Source: Phoenix dactylifera (taxonomy: Eukaryota > Streptophyta > Magnoliopsida > Arecales > Arecaceae). From it: 64,000 nucleotides of DNA. Shown piece after piece: positions 59,641 through 64,000 of this stretch. The position numbers were made by a program, and so were the translations under genes. The first letter of the stretch is position 1. Every line of letters begins with the position of its first letter. The stretch spans positions 434,001 through 498,000 of the forward strand of contig NC_052400.1 in the NCBI RefSeq assembly GCF_009389715.1, written 5' to 3'. Below the pieces are notes generated by a model. That model ran no database searches. It saw nothing but the letters and a program-made list of their open reading frames with translations, and was not told the origin of the DNA.

Positions 59641-60539
59641 GTCCATAAATATTAAAAGAATCTATTGCATGCTCCCCTTCCCCTTCCCCCTTTGTTTTCT
59701 GTGGATATGTGTAAATATCCCCCTCATGTCTAAGTGACTAACTTTCCTCGGCCAAAAAATGCTTTATATTAAAATACTATCAAATTTCTTAATGGAGATA
59801 ATGTAGTACCAAAGAGGGGATTACACTAGAGATAAGCCAAGGGAAGGCCAAAAAGAGTTTTCCGCATTGGCATTGAAAACAAAGCAACTTCTTTCCCTGA
59901 TACTTTTTTACATCTCAGTACCCATGAAACTTTTTCCTCCACAGAGCAAAAATCCTGAGCGCAATTCAACTTTCAGGGTTTTTCACATTCACCATGTCTA
60001 TTAAAAAAAAAAAGTAAAAGCTAATTCTTTTTTAGATCCAAAAATGTTACAGATTTATCATTCAAAGGCACTCCTATATATGCTTCACCCAAAAAAAAAA
60101 AAAAGTACTCCTATCTCACATAACAGAAATGTGTATGATGTATTGATGCCTCTATCTTACCTCTTTTTAAGTAATTAAATTACATTTACATCAAGATTAG
60201 CGTATCTATTGAAAAGCAGAACAAATTGGTGTTACTGATGATGATGATTCAGAAGTTGATATATATCGGCATTTAGAATATGATTGGAAAAAGAAAATCC
60301 CAAACATCTTTCTGAATGGTGGTATTACTCCCTTCTGTCAAAGTATATGTATGTATTTACCTGTTCAAACTGTCACTACCCAGAGCTTAGCAGTTATCAC
60401 CAGGTATATTTTATCTTGATGTACCTACCTTTAAGATACAAATATTTTCTCTGGCTCTGTTGGAAGAAAAAATTTGGCACCAGAGATATCTTTTAAACAA
60501 AAAAATCTGGTAGGAGCATAGGAGGTTGTGTTTCTCGGC

Positions 60540-61005
60540 CATTTGGAAAGGAATTTGCTGCTCTCTTGGAGTTCTTCATCCTCAAACCTCTTTTCAGAAC
60601 CTTTGTATGGAATGGAGACTCGGAAATTTCTCAAAATAATTTCAGCCTATTATTCTCATGTTGTTCGTGGCAATGGTCTGGGTTGTTGGAAGAAAAGAAA
60701 TGCTCGAATTTTACTTAACAAGTAATCATCCATCACTTCTATTACTTATGCTAGTCTTCATAATTTCAATGAGTGGTCTCTTCTATGCAATCAAAAAAAG
60801 TTACTAGCTTTCAAAAGAATTTAGAACAAAATCGAGAATATTCCTTGCTATCTTCCTATTGTCTTATTTTCATTGAGGTTCTTATTATTCATTTTTTTAT
60901 CTTTCCAACTGAGCTTGCTCTCCCTCCCCAAATGTATTTTTTTTAATTTATCTTTATTAATAAAAGTTGGATGGCTTTTTTTGGCCTCCATTTATTATTA
61001 AAAAA
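60540..61005 (+). mobile_element. LINE (non-LTR retrotransposon) 3' remnant
   Basis: Translating the plus strand around 60684-60790 gives WKKRNARILLNK, a stop, then ITYASLHNFNEWSLL. This resembles the tail of plant L1-type ORF2 proteins (the W..RN.RIF.NK region). The frame is broken by stops. It is followed by T-rich non-coding sequence, AATAAAAGTTGGATGGC at 60957-60973, and a short A run near 60999-61007 that can be the tail. Only a 5'-truncated fragment. Confidence 0.5.
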
Positions 61006-62260
61006 AAGGTACATTTTAACTTGAAACCTAGAGTCCCGGATTAATTTAGATATGACCAATCATACTCTCCAAATGTTATCTATTTCGAAAATATCCATTT
61101 TTTTTTTTTAACTCTCATGCACGATGTAAACATACTGAAAAGTATATAGACATCTTGCAGGATAAATAAAAGCCGCCCGTCTCCAAAATGGAACAGCATG
61201 GTAGCTTTCTACGGTCGTACAGAATTCGGCGGTATAAAAATCACACCGCAGAGTATCCAAACTCCACCAGTGTCATGCATGTTTGATAGCCAATCCTTGT
61301 CACTTAGTGCAGTTGCTATAAAAAAATGAAGACATCCCTATAAAGGAGTGTTACAGGCCATGCTTTCTTTTTGAATTGGTAAAGATATGCTTCGATTGAT
61401 AACCACATCTTTAATATATACATTAGAATGCAAACAACCAAGCTTTTACTTATGGTACTAAGTTAACCTACATTCTTGTCAAAGCAGTGTTGTACATCTA
61501 TCCATTAGGTACTCTATTAAGTTTTCCTTTATTGTTAAAAGTATACCTCGTTGTCTGAGCCTTGACTTTAAATGAATGCAGTAGATAAAGATAGGAGATA
61601 TATCAAATGAGATAAAAGCCATCATATTTCCATGCATTTCATATGCCTAGTATTGGTAGATAGTGAAAGAAAATATGAAAACCTCTTTCAAGCAGATAAC
61701 AATATGGGTGATCATTTTTTTTCCATCCTTTAATAAGTGTCATTCATTTAATGTTTTACAAAATTCTATCTATATAATGATTATCATAAACATTTATAGC
61801 CGATGATATAGAAAGACAAACAAATTTGCTAAAATGGAGTGCAATACAATATGGTTGGTTCTTTTTTTTCCAGAACAATGCCATAGAGAAGAAGCCAGAA
61901 ATGTCTTTAACTCTAATGCTTGCACTATAGGTTTAAATACAAATAAATCTTCATGAACAAATTTTCTACCATTGCACTCCTTGAATGTTATGCTAAAAGT
62001 CTCACGGAACATAATCATAGTGGTTTGGCACAATTTGACTAGCCGTGCTAGCTAGTTGGATCATCGTACATGGTCTTATTTTATAGAAAAGAAAGATTCA
62101 CCTTCTATATTTCATTAGAATCAACCATTGGATTGTATAATAATAGCTTTGAGATACGTACTGAGCTAAAGTTTGGAGTGCCTTGACATCTGTGTAGAAT
62201 ACGATATGATGATCAATATATTTTATATATGAATTTTTATTATATATATATATGTATATA
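61006..62260. other. Intergenic, nothing recognised
   Basis: AT-rich sequence with short open frames on both strands, none with a recognisable motif. Confidence 0.4.
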
Positions 62261-62261
62261 T

Positions 62262-62705
62262 AAAGAAGGATTCTTTTTACGTGAATATCCTCTTAAAATT
62301 TATATTTATTTCTGTACCATCATAAAATAGTGTTTTTACACAAATGCCCCTAATATAACGGTTCTTCTAACACCGTTAGTAAAAAAATCATATTTTATTT
62401 TTAATTTAAATAAAATAAATTTTTAAAATTACTTTTTTGTCTCCATTGCAATCTCTCTTCTTTTTTCAGCTAAATATTTTTTTTTGCACATCTATCCATT
62501 AAGGACATTTTAGTTAATTTTATTTGAAACCGTTAATTTTTTAACGACATTAGACATCGTGGATACATATACAAAAATAAAGATAAAAAAATAGTAGAAT
62601 AGTAAAATAAGTATTTTATGAAAATATATATACAAATATTAATGTTAAAAAAATATTTATATAAAATTCGATATTTAGAAGGGTATTTATGTAAAAAATA
62701 TAAAG
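62262..62705. mobile_element. AT-rich foldback MITE
   Basis: The left arm starting TTTTTACGTGAATATCC (62274) pairs with the right end GGGTATTTATGTAAAAAATATAAAG (62681-62705). Inner words AACACCGTTAGTAAA and CGTTAATTTTTTAACGACATT also match in inverted sense. About 440 bp, non-coding. Ends approximate. Confidence 0.5.
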
Positions 62706-64000
62706 AAATAATGGAGGTGTTTTTCTTTTGTTTCTTCAATTGTTTTTGCGACGTGAAAACTTGTGGGTTTAAAATGGACCAGATGAAGAGTTAAATACTT
62801 CAGGTATGATCCACCCGCATTAGGAAAAAAAAAAAACGGAGGACCACGAATCCAGCCAACCTTGGCCATTAGCTTTTTTTTTTTTTTTTTTTTTTCCCCT
62901 CAAATTTCAATATCTTTTAGTGGCGCTGCCGTGCTAACCTGCTGTCAATCCGTCCTTTGGAGTCGCAGTCAACAAAGTATCATCATTCCTGATATCTAAT
63001 AATTGAGTTTCCGAGTGTCGGTTGTCTCATACTGCGTTCTCCCCGGGCTTCCATGAGTGGCATCCAAAGTCTAAAGTAGGATTTTTCAAAAGAAAGCTGA
63101 TGGCTGCCGTGGCCCTCTCCATCACATCAAAGGGACTAACGCTTGTGATGCTTTGGACCAAGCTTAGCCTACCGTCATAATAAGAGCCAGCGTAGGACAA
63201 CATATCTTCTTCATGCATTACCTACTAATCTTATGACGTGGACTTGATATGAGCTAATACGGCACACGGATGTCCATGTCTCAAGATAATAATATATCAA
63301 GGGCGTGATCAAACGAAATAGTTGCACAAGAAGAAGGCAAATAAATTTCTCTTTCCATTAAATTTTGTCCCGTTGTAGGACCTGTCATATTTTGACGGCA
63401 ATTTTCTAGGCCGACCAAGAAGCTTCTTGGGCTCCTTTCAATATATATATTTTTTTGTTAACATTCTTGTAGGATGACGAGTGTTAGGATTTCTCCCACA
63501 TATAATGAAATCCTAATGCTAAATAGGTGATCGAATGCGTGAAATTTGCTCGGCTTGGCTGAAGATGGGCTACATGGTACAAGCTCCAACTTGCAATCGA
63601 AAAAATATGGTCCCAATTGCTGGAATATGTCCGGTGAAAGATCCTCCGATGCGTAAATTTAGCAAAATTTTAGAAAGCAAGTGTAGAAATTTGAGCAAAA
63701 TGACGAGATGTAGGTGGGGTGAAAAGTATGTTATTTGGAGATTCTCTAATTTGATTTCTATAAAGAGAAAGATGTTGATGTTATATTTTTTTCTTATCTA
63801 CCATTTTAAGATTATGATCTTTCTTATCTGGTGCATGGTGTTGTAGTTGCCCATGCTAATCGTCTAGAGATTTGTTTGGCTATTAATTTTTTATAACACT
63901 TGCTATGCTTCGATTGGTCGACAGAGTTGATGGATATGATTTTGATACGCAGCGAGTCATCAATTATAATCCAACTTTTATTAATAAATTATCAAAAATT
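62706..64000. other. Right flank, no gene recognised
   Basis: Poly-T tract at 62874-62896, otherwise mixed sequence. The open frame at 63535-63846 has no recognised domain and uses scattered AT-rich codons in its second half. Nothing supportable as a gene. Confidence 0.4.

Noticed and set aside
1-64000. CRISPR array, rRNA, tRNA or bacterial operon
   Set aside because: No regularly spaced short repeats with unique spacers, no recognisable rRNA or tRNA sequence and no operon-like gene packing. The tRNA-like word at 50351-50360 is a retroelement primer-binding site.

Overview
The window is nuclear DNA from a flowering plant, most probably a commelinid monocot and plausibly a palm. The reasons are spliced GT-AG genes with long AT-rich introns, plant-only gene families (XTH, plant villin, plant calmodulin-binding-domain protein), wide repeat-filled intergenic space and many small transposable elements. 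Palm is my impression from overall sequence character, not something I can prove here. No bacterial operon, CRISPR array, rRNA or tRNA gene was recognised.

Layout. 1-949: the end of a probable LTR retrotransposon, with a 30-bp tandem repeat. 1.65-7.47 kb: a small xyloglucan endotransglucosylase/hydrolase (XTH) cluster. It holds a plus-strand gene whose last exon carries several single-base indels, a truncated XTH pseudogene and an apparently intact minus-strand XTH. 7.6-16.7 kb: intergenic repeats, including a Tourist-like MITE, plus weak exon-like segments on the minus strand. 16.72-18.41 kb: RRP1/Nop52-type ribosome biogenesis gene (minus). 18.78-27.29 kb: a nine-exon gene (plus) for an endonuclease I-type His-Me finger nuclease with a plastid-like N-terminus and a C-terminal lamin-tail-like region; it shares a 365-bp intergenic region with RRP1. 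29.75-47.3 kb: a complete villin gene with 22 coding exons, including an 11-nt microexon and a GC-AG intron. 47.3-52.2 kb: nested repeats, including an almost intact miniature LTR element (TRIM) at 50.2-50.6 kb. 52.3-54.8 kb: a calmodulin-binding-domain protein with a 5' UTR intron. 54.8-64 kb: no convincing gene, but MITEs, foldback elements and a LINE 3' remnant.

The genes do not form one pathway. XTHs remodel cell-wall xyloglucan, villin bundles and severs actin under calcium control, the calmodulin-binding protein is a separate putative calcium responder, and RRP1 acts in the nucleolus. Exon models for the endonuclease and villin were built by hand from splice signals; every exon junction keeps the reading frame, giving 536 and 959 residues. 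I did not find a clearly new biological system. The best leads are the endonuclease architecture, the villin splicing features, the TRIM with long flanking duplications and the decaying XTH cluster.
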